Of a DNA stretch of 64,000 bases, positions 44,201 through 53,001 are shown piece after piece. Location of the stretch: positions 310,001 to 374,000 of the forward strand of contig NZ_AP025017.1 of NCBI RefSeq assembly GCF_019974135.1, given 5' to 3'. The notes below the pieces were generated by a model, which ran no database searches, was not told the DNA's origin, and worked only from the letters and a program-made list of their open reading frames with translations. This DNA comes from Actinomyces capricornis (GTDB lineage: Bacteria; Actinomycetota; Actinomycetes; Actinomycetales; Actinomycetaceae). The position numbers and the translations under genes were made by a program. Every line of letters starts with the position of its first letter. Position 1 is the stretch's first letter.

Positions 44201-44964
44201 TCGCCGAAGTCGAGCAGGCCGTGGGAGCGCTTGTAGTCCCGATAGTCGATGGCGGCCTCCAGGGTGCCGTGCCACTGGCGCATGGTCTCAGGGGCCCTGC
44301 CCACCAGGGACTTGCATCCCCGGATGGCGGCGAGGCCCTCGAAGAGCCCGGCCAGGTCCTCCAGGTCGCGGGCGGCCTCCCCGGGCTCCAGGAGGTTCTC
44401 CGACAGTGCCGCGTCCAGTCGCAGGACGGCCTGGGTGGCGGCGCCCAGGGTCTCCAGGGGCAGTGGCTCGGTGCGGGCCTCGATGAGGGAGGAGGCGATC
44501 TGCCAGGCGCGGGCCTCGGTGATGAGGGTGGCGTCGGGATCGACGCCGATGCGCAGGCCGTGCTCGCGCACGATGGTCCCCGCGAAGGAGTTGTAGGTGG
44601 CGATGGTGGGCATCGCCGCCTCATCGGCCTGCGCGGGGGCGGCCATGAGGCCGGACTCGGCGAGCTGGGCCAGGCGGGTGGCCACGCGCTGGGCGAGCTC
44701 GGCGGTGGCCTTGCGGGTGAAGGTCAGGCCCAGCACCTGGTCGGGCCGCACGGCGCCGGTGGCCACGAGGTGGACGACGCGCTGGCTCATGGTGGCGGTC
44801 TTGCCCGATCCCGCGCCGGCGACGACGAGCAGGGGGGTCAGGGGGTGGGCGATGACGCGGGACTGCTCGGGGGTGGGGGACGGCAGGCCCAGGGCCGCAG
44901 CGATCCCCTCGGGACTCAGGGCGCCGTGGGACGCGGTGGCGGGCGCGGCGGACTCGGGGCTCAT
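41212..44964 (-). CDS. adnB: AdnB-type helicase-nuclease subunit (UvrD/Rep-like)
   Basis: A 1250-residue subunit of the AdnAB DNA end-resection machine of actinobacteria. The N-terminal UvrD-like motor has Walker A AGAGSGKT at about 49-56, TFTRKATAELAQRV (motif Ia), LLDEFQDTSVAQLRLL (motif II) and GDPHQAIYGWRGA (motif III), with later motifs HAAKGLEWDTVVVAGMTEG and EERRLAYVAITRARHHVLLTG. A long Pro/Gly/Ala-rich linker follows. The C-terminal RecB-like nuclease contains VDWKTGG, the metal-binding D and K. The start overlaps the adnA stop by 4 bases (ATGA), so the two are coupled as a heterodimer operon. Confidence 0.93.
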   Translation of the reverse strand: MSPESAAPATASHGALSPEGIAAALGLPSPTPEQSRVIAHPLTPLLVVAGAGSGKTATMSQRVVHLVATGAVRPDQVLGLTFTRKATAELAQRVATRLAQLAESGLMAAPAQADEAAMPTIATYNSFAGTIVREHGLRIGVDPDATLITEARAWQIASSLIEARTEPLPLETLGAATQAVLRLDAALSENLLEPGEAARDLEDLAGLFEGLAAIRGCKSLVGRAPETMRQWHGTLEAAIDYRDYKRSHGLLDFGDQISLACRIAESSQEVRAQLRAQYPAVLLDEFQDTSVAQLRLLSALFAGSGVTAVGDPHQAIYGWRGASAGALDTFHARFNPAASAPGATSGTTPVLPLSTAWRNDPAILQAANAVSSPLRHHTPEPGDSPIAHIPVEPLRPRPQDEGATGAVTSQAAQSRAERSEPARSQAAGHAAGAGAPGTGQAGAEAPQAGLMAAAYLQDPRQEARTIADFLHERWSPQAQMAVLCRARSLFPPIAQALQEAGLPVSIVGLGGMLAVPEVADLRALLGVAADPERGDRLMRLLTGAGIGAADLAALHHLARGLLTGPRAAPGEHSAEAPLLSEALEVIVREGEEAAPVPGLSPTGRSIALRLGRQLRAVRSGLHLPLPDLLALAEQALGLDIELAARLGDPMGRRALDAFHATAQQYAADIEAPTLAGFLTWLETAEERENGMEAPQVEPEPGAVQLLTIHAAKGLEWDTVVVAGMTEGGFPSYRRTPPKDLVLTESGWMTSQESFPHPLRADAQTLPPFELGALEPGATDKDTVKDLWGQYTRALGRHTIAEERRLAYVAITRARHHVLLTGSHLAKTSQSPKPPSRFLDELRRRGMLTAYGPGWLEPDPQATNPLANEVRTGWWPVPGPAGEPGAGADAGSGASGADSKRTAPLPEPGPGAAPEPERLLGPERRLSQARITAARSVRAAMEEAAQAGRSGLPGLEGGASRPPGPAPSPTAAAPAASAPAGEAGALPAGGARDAGQADAGERDPGRSGEAEEDPLVARWRCEAALLLAEREQVASRPCTVRIPSHLAATRLDDLRQDPAAFALDLRRPLPPQPRAAGRLGTVFHEAIAQRLSARGTLLSLLEAGIPETLSEPDRSRIERWLETAQSIPLLADYVLVDTEVERELSVGGTTLRCRMDAVFEHARGGRWLIVDWKTGGRRVPVDQLSVYVHAWAASQGVEAGRVSAAYIYVNEPGGAVEQLGQADLLPLEQIAAELQEPKGQWAGTDDPLSRL

Positions 44965-47900
44965 GCGACCACCCGCCTCCCCTCGGGCTGGAGCGGGCAG
45001 GAGTCCTTGAGGCGGCAGGTGCGGCAGTGGGGCCCGGTGCGGGCCTGCAGGAGGGGGCCGACGGCGTCCAGGGCGGCGCGCCCCACCAGGTCGCGCGCCC
45101 AGTCCTGACCGGAGTCCGGGTCGGGGCTGGGCGCCAGGGCGGCGCCCGGTGGGCTGATGACGGTCAGCCCATCGCGCTTGCCCGGCTCCTTGCCCAGCAG
45201 GACCAGGGCCCCTCCGACGACCTCGTAGCCGTGGGCCTCCAGGGCGAGGCGGTAGGTGGCCAGCTGGGGGTGGTGCGCGGCGTCGGGATGGGGCCTCTGA
45301 CCGGTCTTGATATCGACCACGCGCACCGCTGCGGGGCGGCGCCCCTCATCGTCGACGGGGTCACGGGCGTCGAGGGCACCGCCGGGAGAGCCCTCGCCGA
45401 CACCGTTGACGCCACCGTGCCGCGGCACGCCCATCGCGCTCTGAAGGCGCGTGGGGTCCTCGTTCTCGGCGCCCGTGCCCGCTGCGGCCTCCAGCCGGTC
45501 GATGCGGCCGGTGATGGTGACCGGGACCGTGGGCCCGGTGGCCTGCCACTGCCCGATCCCCCCAGCACCTCCCGGACCCGCAGGGCTCTGGGGGCCCTGG
45601 GAGCCCTCAGGCAGGGCGGCGCCCCGGGGCTCCTCGGGGCTGGACGCGCTGCCTGCGGGTATGGGCAGGTCCAGCTCGGCCCGGATGGGCACCTCGACCT
45701 CGGCGCCCCCGGGCACGCCCTGGAGGTAGGCCTCCAGGCGCTCGACCATGGCGCGGGCCCGCTGCGCGGCCTGGTCCCCCAGCCAGGTGCTGGGGTAGCC
45801 CAGGGTGGGCAGCTGGGCCTCGAAGGCCGCCATGAGGTCGGGGCCGCGCAGGTGCTCGCGCTCGGCGCGCTCGGCCAGCTGGTGGATGAGGCTGCCCAGG
45901 GCCTGGGCGCCGGTGGCGGGGCTGGAGCCGCCGTGGCGCTGGAGGAACCACCGCAGGGGGCAGTCGGTGATGGCCTCCACATCCGAGGGACTGATGCGGA
46001 TCCTCTGGCCGGGGGCCACCAGGGGCTCCCGGCTGGAGGCACTGATGGCCCCGGCCCAGGTGTCGGGCGCGGCCCCGGGCGCCCCCCGCGCGGCCAGCGC
46101 GGCCAGCAGTCGGCCGGCCTCCTGGCCGCGGTGGCGCTCCTGGGCGCTGGCCCCGGGCAGGCTCGCCTGCACGGCGGCGCGCCGCAGCTCGCCGACCAGG
46201 CCGCGCAGGGTCAGGTCCCCCACGTCCTGGGCGGGCAGGATGGCGCCGTCCTCATCGAGGCCGAGGGTGCCGGTGGCCTGGGCGATCTGGGTGTGGAAGG
46301 AGGAGGGGACGTGGTCGGCGTCGGAGGTGGCGGTGACCAGGAGCCTCCGAGTGGCGCGGGTCAGGGAGGCCAGGAGCATGCGGCGCTCATCGGCGCGCAC
46401 CTGGGCGCGGGCCAGGGCCGGATCGACCTGGCCCGCGCCGTCATGGGGCAGGCGCCCGGTGACGGCGTCGACGAGCAGGCCGGCGCGGGTCATGGAGTCG
46501 CGCAGCCGCAGGTCGGGCCAGGACTCGGCGTTGAGCCCCATGACGGCTACGACCTGCCACTGGCGGCCTGCGGCGGCGGCCGGGGTCATGACGCTCACGC
46601 CCACGGATCGGATGCCCTGAGGTGCGACGGAGTCGGAGGGCAGGATCTCGGCGGCCATCTCGGTGAGGAACCGAGAGGCGGGCGCACCGGGGTGGCGCTC
46701 GGCCCAGACCTCGGCGCGCTTGAACAGGGCGGTGACGACGTCGAGGTCGTGCTCGGCTGCCTCGGCCAGGGCGGGGGCGGCGACGTCGTCATCGGCGTGC
46801 AGGGCCAGGGCCCGCCAGGCCTCGGCCCGCCCGGAGGCCTCCCAGGCGGCCCACAGGAGCGATTCGATGTCGGCCTCGCCCCCGACCGCCTGTCTCAGGG
46901 CTGCCACGACGCGGGAGGCGCGCAGGACCAGGCCGGCCTGGAGCGCGATCGGCTCGCCGGCAACGGCCTCGCAGAAGGACTGGGCTCGGCGCGGGTCGGC
47001 CACCAGCCCCAGGAGCAGCTCCTCGGCGCCCGGCTCGCGGGCGGGCTCGCAGGTGTGCGGGCTGTGCTGGCCGGCGCGCAGGCGCCTGCGCAGGCGGCGC
47101 AGGTCCAGGGTGCTCAGGCCGATGAGGGGGCTGGTGAGCAGGTCCATGACCGGGCCGCGGTCGGGCAGCGGGCCGCCCTGGTCATCGAGCAGCACCGGCG
47201 AGCCGTGAACCGGCGCCCGGGCCGGCTCGGGCGGATCCGGCTGCGGCTCCGCCTGCGACTCGCCCGGGGGCACTGGCGGGGGCGCGATCGGACCAGCCGG
47301 CGGTTCGACCTGCCCGAGGCGGCCCGACAGCCCCGCCCCGACGACGTCGAGCAGGGCGGCCGCCGCGGGCTCGGCGCGCAGCAGCACCGCGGGGGTGTCC
47401 AGGGTGACCGGCACGCCGCGGCGTCGCAGCTCGCGGGCCACGGCGCCGGCCTGGGCCGCCGAGCGCACGATGACGGCCATCTGGCTCCAGGGCGTGGTGT
47501 GGTGGATGTGCTCCTCGCGCAGCATCCGGGCCACGTGCGCCACCTCCTGGGACGGGGAGCCGGCGACGACGGCACCCGCCCCCGAGGGCAGTGGGGGGCG
47601 ATCCGGTCCCGCCCCGATGCCCTCGCCCAACGGCGCCGCACCGGCCGCGGCGCTGGAGGCGGGGGTAGTGGACCCGGCGGAGTCCGCGGATCCACTGGGG
47701 GTGGGCAGCGGGGCGTCGAGGGCGGCGTCGAGCTCGGGACGGCGGTGGGAGCCGGTCCCGGTGATCGGAAGCCGGGAGCTCTGGTCCTCCCAGAGGCGGG
47801 CCAGGGCCGGGTTGCCCCGGTGGCGGGTGGCCAGCACCAGGCGCTCGGCGTCCAGGCCCGAGCGGTCCTCGGCCTCGATGAGCAGGCTGGGCGTACCGCC

Positions 47901-48782
47901 GCGGAAGGTCTCGACCGCCACGTCGGGGTCGCCCAGCACCACCACCTGGGCGCGGTGCCCATCGGCGTCGGGGCGCGTGAGGGCCGCCAGGAGTCGCGCG
48001 GTGGCGGCCGTGCAGTCCTGGTAGTCATCGGCGATGACCAGGTCGGGGACCGGGCGCGGTGCCTCGACGGCGTCGACCTCCCAGGTGCCCAGGGCCTCGG
48101 CGGCCCGGTCCTGGAGGCGGGCGGTGTCCACCTTGCGCACCTGGGAGCGCCGATCGGCGGTGGGGCGCCCCTGGGCGTCCCAGCTGCGCAGGAGCTGGGA
48201 GGCGGGACCCCAGATGGGGACCTGGAGCCGGTCTCCCAGCTCGGCCAGCTCCTGGGCCCCCACCCCCAGCTCTCCGGCGCGGGCCAGCAGGTTGCGCAGC
48301 TCGGAGCGGAAGGCCCGCGAGGCCACCGTCTCGGGCGCCAGCCCCGGCCATGCCATGGGGTCGAGCACGGCGGCCAGGGCGGCGTCCTCCTCCGCGCCGG
48401 CCAGCAGCACCGGGGCGGGCAGGGGATCGGGGCGCCGGGTCAGGGAGGTGGTGAGGATGGTCAGGGCCAGGGCCGCGGGGGTGCGCACCCGCACGGTACC
48501 GTCCCCGTGGCCCTGTCCCAGCAGGTGGGCGGCCTGGGCGCGCAAGTGGTCGGCGCGCAGCCGGGTGGGGGCCAGCAGAACGGCATCACGGCCCGCGGCC
48601 ACCGCCCGGGACAGCAGGCGCAGGGCCAGGGTGGTCTTACCCGTGCCCGAGGCCCCCAGGACCACGACATTGCCGTGCCCGGCCACCCGGTCCATGACGG
48701 CGCGGGCCCAGTGGTCCGGCGCGGGCAGGGCGGGCGGCGCCTGCGGTGCCAGGAGGCGGATCGGGGTGGTGTCCTGCGGCAT
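44961..48782 (-). CDS. adnA: AdnA-type helicase-nuclease subunit
   Basis: A 1273-residue partner of AdnB. The N-terminal ATPase has Walker A GASGTGKTT at 43-51 and a UvrD-like core with the motif-II-like LVIADDYQDCTAATARLL. The C-terminal RecB-type nuclease starts with CPLRWFLQRHGGSSPA, carries VRVVDIKTGQ (catalytic D and K), and ends with CRTCRLKDSCPLQ. The early and late Cys residues give the four-cysteine iron-sulfur staple of AddB/AdnA nucleases. The Pro/Ala-rich inserts are typical of high-GC members. Upstream of its ATG (48782) no strong ribosome binding site is visible. Confidence 0.92.
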   Translation of the reverse strand: MPQDTTPIRLLAPQAPPALPAPDHWARAVMDRVAGHGNVVVLGASGTGKTTLALRLLSRAVAAGRDAVLLAPTRLRADHLRAQAAHLLGQGHGDGTVRVRTPAALALTILTTSLTRRPDPLPAPVLLAGAEEDAALAAVLDPMAWPGLAPETVASRAFRSELRNLLARAGELGVGAQELAELGDRLQVPIWGPASQLLRSWDAQGRPTADRRSQVRKVDTARLQDRAAEALGTWEVDAVEAPRPVPDLVIADDYQDCTAATARLLAALTRPDADGHRAQVVVLGDPDVAVETFRGGTPSLLIEAEDRSGLDAERLVLATRHRGNPALARLWEDQSSRLPITGTGSHRRPELDAALDAPLPTPSGSADSAGSTTPASSAAAGAAPLGEGIGAGPDRPPLPSGAGAVVAGSPSQEVAHVARMLREEHIHHTTPWSQMAVIVRSAAQAGAVARELRRRGVPVTLDTPAVLLRAEPAAAALLDVVGAGLSGRLGQVEPPAGPIAPPPVPPGESQAEPQPDPPEPARAPVHGSPVLLDDQGGPLPDRGPVMDLLTSPLIGLSTLDLRRLRRRLRAGQHSPHTCEPAREPGAEELLLGLVADPRRAQSFCEAVAGEPIALQAGLVLRASRVVAALRQAVGGEADIESLLWAAWEASGRAEAWRALALHADDDVAAPALAEAAEHDLDVVTALFKRAEVWAERHPGAPASRFLTEMAAEILPSDSVAPQGIRSVGVSVMTPAAAAGRQWQVVAVMGLNAESWPDLRLRDSMTRAGLLVDAVTGRLPHDGAGQVDPALARAQVRADERRMLLASLTRATRRLLVTATSDADHVPSSFHTQIAQATGTLGLDEDGAILPAQDVGDLTLRGLVGELRRAAVQASLPGASAQERHRGQEAGRLLAALAARGAPGAAPDTWAGAISASSREPLVAPGQRIRISPSDVEAITDCPLRWFLQRHGGSSPATGAQALGSLIHQLAERAEREHLRGPDLMAAFEAQLPTLGYPSTWLGDQAAQRARAMVERLEAYLQGVPGGAEVEVPIRAELDLPIPAGSASSPEEPRGAALPEGSQGPQSPAGPGGAGGIGQWQATGPTVPVTITGRIDRLEAAAGTGAENEDPTRLQSAMGVPRHGGVNGVGEGSPGGALDARDPVDDEGRRPAAVRVVDIKTGQRPHPDAAHHPQLATYRLALEAHGYEVVGGALVLLGKEPGKRDGLTVISPPGAALAPSPDPDSGQDWARDLVGRAALDAVGPLLQARTGPHCRTCRLKDSCPLQPEGRRVVA

Positions 48783-49013
48783 GGGACCATCTCACCACGG
48801 CCCTGAGACATGAATGCGGCGCTGTTAGCGGATCGTCACCGGGCAGGGCCGGCTCAGCACCGGCTCAGCACCGCCGGCCCCGCAGGTGTCCGCGTGAGGC
48901 GAAAAGACCCGGCTGCGGCCCCCGCCCTCGGCCCCGGGCACCCGGGCCGGCCCTAGGATGTGGCCCAGCAGCAGTCGGCGGGCCCGTCCCCAGGCCCATG
49001 ATGAAGGAGCACC

Positions 49014-49229
49014 ATGCAGGTCACCATCGGAATCAAGCACTCCGCCCGTGAGCTCACCGTGGAGACCTCCTCCTCCCAGCAGGAGGTGCTGGAGGCGGTG
49101 AGGAACGCCGCCACCGAGTCGGTCGTCCTGGAGGATGACAAGGGCCGCAAGGTCTTCGTCCCCGCCGGCGCCTTGGCCTACATCGAGCTCGGCCAGGCCG
49201 AGCCGCGCCGCGTCGGCTTCGGCATCTGA
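49014..49229 (+). CDS. DUF3107 family protein
   Basis: A 71-residue conserved actinobacterial protein starting MQVTIGIKHSARELTVETSSSQQEVLEAV and ending VPAGALAYIELGQAEPRRVGFGI. It has a small alpha/beta pattern and no Cys. Members lie near RNA-helicase and repair genes in mycobacteria; function is not known. GAAGGAG lies 6 bases before the ATG. Immediately after its stop the sequence turns into a truncated nhaA fragment. Confidence 0.88.
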   Translation: MQVTIGIKHSARELTVETSSSQQEVLEAVRNAATESVVLEDDKGRKVFVPAGALAYIELGQAEPRRVGFGI

Positions 49230-50601
49230 GTTCCAGCGCGCTGTCCGCCACGACCTGACGCTGGGGGAGCTGCGCCTGCCGGGCCGCGCGCTCCTTCCCG
49301 CCGGCGCCGCCATCGGCGGACTCGTCGTCCCCGTGTGCCTCTTCCTGCTGGTGGCCGGTGGCGGTCCGAGCGCGCACGCATGGGGCACGGTCATCTCCAC
49401 CGATACGGCCTTCGCCATCGGGATGCTCGCCCTCATCGGCCCCAAGGAGGCCCCGCGCCTCAAGCTCTTCCTCCTGGCCTTCGCCGTCATCGACGATATC
49501 AGCGCCCTGGTGGTCATCGCCGTGTTCTACGCCGAGTCGCTCAACCTGGTCGCCCTGGCCGTGGCGGGCCTGGGCCTCCTGGGCGTGTGGTACCTGCAGC
49601 GGGCCGGGGTCTGGCGGGTGCTGCCCTACCTGCTCCTGGGCATCGCGACCTGGTACGCCGTCTACCGCTCCGGGGTGCACGCCACCATCGCCGGGGTGCT
49701 CATCGCCCTGCTCATGCCCATCCATACGGTGCGCAGCCGCGACCTGGAGCGCACCAACGAGATCTTCCGGCTCTTCCGCCAGACCCCAGCCCCCGGGACC
49801 GCCATGGTGGCCCGGGAGGCGCTGGCCTTCTCCATCCCCCTCAACCGGCGCCCTGTCCGGCATGGGCTTCACCATCTCCCTGCTGGTGGCCGGTCTCGCC
49901 CTGGACGACGAAGCCCTGGCCGACCAGGCCCGGATCGGCGTCCTGTGCGCCTCCCTCATGGCCCTCGTCCTGGCCGCCGCGATCTTCCGCCTGGGCGACC
50001 GCTTCTGGCCCCTGCCCCGCCCGAGGGCGAGACGCTGCGGCGCCCCATCGACAGCCACTGCGACCACATCGTCGGCGATATCCACGCCCCGGTCACCCTC
50101 ATCAACTACGCGGACATGACCTACGAGGGCCGCTGGCGGCTCATGGAGGCCCTCAAGGGGATGGCGCCCCTGGTGGAGAAGGGCAAGGTGCGCCTCGTGC
50201 TGCGCCATATGGCCTACACCCCCGAGGCCATCAACGCGGCCCTGGCCCTGGAGGCCGCCAACGAGCAGGGCAGGATCTGGCCGATGCACGACGCCCTGGC
50301 CGAGCTGCGCTGCGACGTCGACGACCACACCATCAGCCAGGCCGCCGCCAAGGCGGGGCTCGACGTCGACGAGCTGTGGTCGCGCATCACCAGCGAGACC
50401 GACGGGGCCAAGGTGACCGACGACGGCCTGGATGTCGAGGGGCTCCAGGAGGACGGCAGCCCCGTCGTCTACGTCAACGGCAGGCGCCTCCACGGGCTGC
50501 TCAACCGGTGGACCCTGACCGAGGCCGCCAACGAGGCCCTCGCCGAGGTGGACAGGACGACGGCCGACGGCGGCCCGCCCGCACCGCAGGCGGTCCACTG
50601 A
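49230..50601 (+). pseudogene. Decayed NhaA Na+/H+ antiporter - thioredoxin-domain fusion
   Basis: Remnants of an actinobacterial NhaA-DsbA-type fusion in at least two frames. First segment (to about 49846, frame of 49135): LTLGELRLPGRALLPAGAAIGGLVVP, STDTAFAIGMLALIG and AVIDDISALVVIAVFY are NhaA helices, but the first ~75-80 residues are missing. Then about 110 residues are deleted: SIPLN joins, out of frame, GALSGMGFTISLLVAGLALDD (about 49847-50030). A further one-base loss near 50030 returns to the first frame and the C-terminal thioredoxin domain (DHIVGDIHAPVTLINYADMTYEGRWR...). The domain has lost both active-site cysteines (TYEG in place of CPYC). A hairpin lies beyond it (50738-50774). 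Confidence 0.85.
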
Positions 50602-50737
50602 TCCGGCGAGCCGACGGCCAGGCGCCCCCTGCCCTGGCCCAGGAGCACAGACGGAGGGACGCTCACGGAGGGCCGTGACGCAGGTCTGTGAAAAGGTCTG
50701 TGAAGAAGTGGCATGGCAGACCCGACCCGGAGACGAA

Positions 50738-50774
50738 GCGGCCCGCTGAGCAGATCCACTGCTCGGCGGGCCGC
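50738..50774. terminator. 16-bp hairpin between the nhaA remnant and the RCC1 gene
   Basis: Arms at 50738-50753 and 50759-50774 pair at 15 of 16 bp plus one T-G wobble, around the loop ATCCA. It lies between two convergent genes, 137 bases past the plus-strand remnant and 20 bases past the minus-strand RCC1 stop, so it could terminate both. Confidence 0.6.
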
Positions 50775-50793
50775 CGCTGTGGGGAGCGAGCGC

Positions 50794-51717
50794 CTACTTC
50801 TCCGTGATGAGGACCGGGCCCAGCACGCTCTCCTGGGCGGCGGGATCTGCCTGGCCCCAGGAGTTGTTGCCCCACACCCAGGTGCCCTCGGCGGTCAGGG
50901 CCCACGTGTCATAGCCCGACGTGCCCAGTTCGATGGCGCCCTGGACCTCGGAGACCTGGGTGAGGCCGGAGGGCTCCTCGGCGACCGAGCCGGTGACCTG
51001 GCCGTAGCGGTTCGAGCCGAAGCAGAACACCGAGGAGTCCACCAGGGCGCAGGTGTGCTCATTGCCGGAGACGACCTGGTCGGGGGCAGCGGGCAGGCGC
51101 CCCACCTCAGTCGCCTCGGTCACGGCGTCACCGGGAGTGGTACCGAGCTGGCCGAGGTCATTGGCGCCCCAGCTGTACACGACTCCCCCCTCATCGACGG
51201 CGACGGCGAAGCCCCGCCCCACGCTCAGGGCCGAGACCTTGACCGTCTCCAGTCCGGCGACGGCGGCGGGGGCCACCGTCTTGCCCTCCAGGTCGGCGCC
51301 CCAGCAGGTCACGCCCACCCCGGGCGAGGAGCACACGTAGGAGCCGTCACCCGAGCGCAGGCCTGCGCTCGACGCGGGCTCGGAGATCGCCTCGGCCTCG
51401 GGGCTGGAGGTGGCGGGCTGCACGCCGGGGGCGAAGACCCGGCCGAGGATCACTCCCCCACCCACGAGCGCGCACACGGCCGCCACGGAGAGCAGGACCC
51501 GCCCCATCACCCGCCTGCGCGGCGGCTGGGGACTCCACAGGAAGTCTCCCGAGCCACCCGGACTCGCGGGGGCCGCGAATCCGGCACCGCCGCCCCCGGC
51601 GGGGGCGTGCGGAGCCGAGGCGGGGCCTGCCGCAGGCGCGGATGGCCAGCCCTGCGGTGCGCCCCCACCAGGGGGATGGTTGCCCACCGTCATACCGGTG
51701 CCGTCGTTACTGTCCAT
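50794..51717 (-). CDS. Membrane-anchored RCC1-repeat (beta-propeller) protein
   Basis: A 307-residue protein. A Gly/Pro/Ala-rich cytoplasmic N-terminus leads to a transmembrane helix (about 74-94, VLLSVAAVCALVGGGVILGRVFA). The extracytoplasmic part contains RCC1-type repeats: VVYSWGANDLGQLGTT, SSVFCFGSNRYGQVTG and GTWVWGNNSWGQADP. RCC1 repeats are blades of a beta-propeller used for protein-protein binding; there are only about four here, fewer than the seven of a full propeller. Cysteines in SYVCSSPGVGVTCWG may pair. The ligand is unknown. It precedes, on the same strand, a LAXTG protein that is transcribed toward it. Confidence 0.8.
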   Translation of the reverse strand: MDSNDGTGMTVGNHPPGGGAPQGWPSAPAAGPASAPHAPAGGGGAGFAAPASPGGSGDFLWSPQPPRRRVMGRVLLSVAAVCALVGGGVILGRVFAPGVQPATSSPEAEAISEPASSAGLRSGDGSYVCSSPGVGVTCWGADLEGKTVAPAAVAGLETVKVSALSVGRGFAVAVDEGGVVYSWGANDLGQLGTTPGDAVTEATEVGRLPAAPDQVVSGNEHTCALVDSSVFCFGSNRYGQVTGSVAEEPSGLTQVSEVQGAIELGTSGYDTWALTAEGTWVWGNNSWGQADPAAQESVLGPVLITEK

Positions 51718-51760
51718 CGATGACGTGACTTCTTCTCGGCGCGCTGCGCGGATCCGCGAG

Positions 51761-52759
51761 TCAGCCCTTGCGGCGGCGCGTCATGAGCACGGCGCCTCCG
51801 AAGCCGACCAGGCTCATGGCCGCCACGGCCGCTCCGGTCGTCGCGGGACCGGTCTCCGCCAGCGCCGTGGTACGCCCCTGCGAGGCAGCCTGCTGCGATC
51901 CTGCGGCCTGCTGGCCACCGGGAGCACCGGCCTCCGACTGCTGGGAGGGCGCGGAACCCATCTGGCTCCGGGAGCCACTGACGGCAGCGGAGTCCGGGTT
52001 CTCAGGCAGCTGCTGGGCGGACTGCCCGGCGCTCCCACCGGCACTGCTACGACCGGCGCCCTCGGAGGCGGGGCCGGGCTCAGCCGGTGCGGGGGACTCG
52101 GGCTGCCCCCCTGCCTGCCCGCCGTCGGCGGGGTGCTGGTTCTGGTCGCCACCGTCAGCGGGGGGCTGGTTCTGGTCGCCACCGTCAGCGGGGGGCTGGT
52201 TCTGGTCACCGCCGTCAGCGGGGGGCTGGTTCTGGTCACCGCCGTCAGCGGGGGGCTGGTTCTGGTCACCGCCGTCAGCGGGGGGCTGGTTCTGGTCACC
52301 GCCGTCGGCCGGGGGCTGGTTCTGGTCACCGCCGTCGGCCGGGGGCTGGTTCTGGTCACCGCCGTCAGCGGGGGGCTGGTTCTGGTCACCGCCGTCGGCC
52401 GGGGGCTGGTTCTGGTCACCGCCGTCAGCGGGGGGCTGGTTCTGGTCACCGCCGTCGGCCGGGGGCTGCTGGCCAGGGTCGGGCTGGCCGGGATCGGGCT
52501 GGGCGGGATCGGGCTGGGCGGGGCCCGGAGCGGGCTTATTGTCCCCAGGCGCGGGCTCCTTGGGCGCGGGCTCGGCAGGGGCCGGCTCGGCAGGAGCGGG
52601 CTCAGCTGCCGGCTGCACAGCGGCGTCGGCGGCGACAACGGGCGGCTGGTCGTCCGCCGGTGCGCCGGCCTCGTCAGCCATGGACACGGCGGCAGGCGCC
52701 ACCGTGAGCGCCACCGCCGCGGACGCGGTCATCCACAAGCGTCGCTTCATGGGCCTCAT
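51761..52759 (-). CDS. LAXTG surface protein with decapeptide repeats
   Basis: A 332-residue secreted protein. The signal peptide (MRPMKRRLWMTASAAVALTVAPAAVSMA) is followed by Ala/Pro/Glu-rich spacer (PAEPAPAEPAPKEP), then eleven copies of PPADGGDQNQ, a Gly/Ser/Ala-rich stretch, and the sorting signal LAETG, hydrophobic span and RRRKG. The LAETG motif is a class E sortase-type signal. The hydrophilic repeats would form an extended wall-spanning stalk, but there is no globular domain to present. Start ATG 52759 with GAGGAAG 6 bases upstream; a second ATG three codons later is possible. Confidence 0.85.
   Translation of the reverse strand: MRPMKRRLWMTASAAVALTVAPAAVSMADEAGAPADDQPPVVAADAAVQPAAEPAPAEPAPAEPAPKEPAPGDNKPAPGPAQPDPAQPDPGQPDPGQQPPADGGDQNQPPADGGDQNQPPADGGDQNQPPADGGDQNQPPADGGDQNQPPADGGDQNQPPADGGDQNQPPADGGDQNQPPADGGDQNQPPADGGDQNQPPADGGDQNQHPADGGQAGGQPESPAPAEPGPASEGAGRSSAGGSAGQSAQQLPENPDSAAVSGSRSQMGSAPSQQSEAGAPGGQQAAGSQQAASQGRTTALAETGPATTGAAVAAMSLVGFGGAVLMTRRRKG
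52136..52465 (-). repeat. Eleven near-identical 30-bp units within the LAXTG gene
   Basis: Tandem 30-bp units from 52136 to 52465, each encoding PPADGGDQNQ. Units differ only at a few positions (for example GCC/ACC and AGCG/GGCC variants). Such near-identity makes the number of copies likely to vary between strains. Confidence 0.95.
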
Positions 52760-53001
52760 AGTCTTCCTCTCAGAGGGGTGGGGACGGAGACTCATCGCTC
52801 TCCGCGGCAGGACGGGAAGCCCGCCGCCGTCACAATACCGATACCCGGGCCGCCAGGGCCACCATTCGGGGATGTGTCCCCGCCTCAGGCCCCGATGTGC
52901 GCCACGCCTCATGAGGCTATGACCATCTCACGTCGGAGGCACCACCGCCGGCCCCGGCCCGCCGCTCGGCCCACTGCCGCAGCCATGCGAGCGATCATGC
53001 A
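52760..53001. other. Region upstream of the decapeptide-repeat gene
   Basis: About 240 bases between the LAXTG gene and the terminator of the initiator tRNA. It should hold the LAXTG gene promoter. I see no other gene or structure in it. Beyond the tRNA, 53119-53333 likewise shows nothing supportable. Confidence 0.4.

Noticed and set aside
41401..45108. 1235-codon open frame on the plus strand opposite adnB
   Set aside because: Antisense shadow; the minus strand has all helicase and nuclease motifs in order. A similar shadow covers adnA (45027-48806).
49014..50601. Possible natural fusion of DUF3107 to NhaA
   Set aside because: DUF3107 ends with its own stop codon at its normal length; the nhaA remnant starts after it and is frame-broken.
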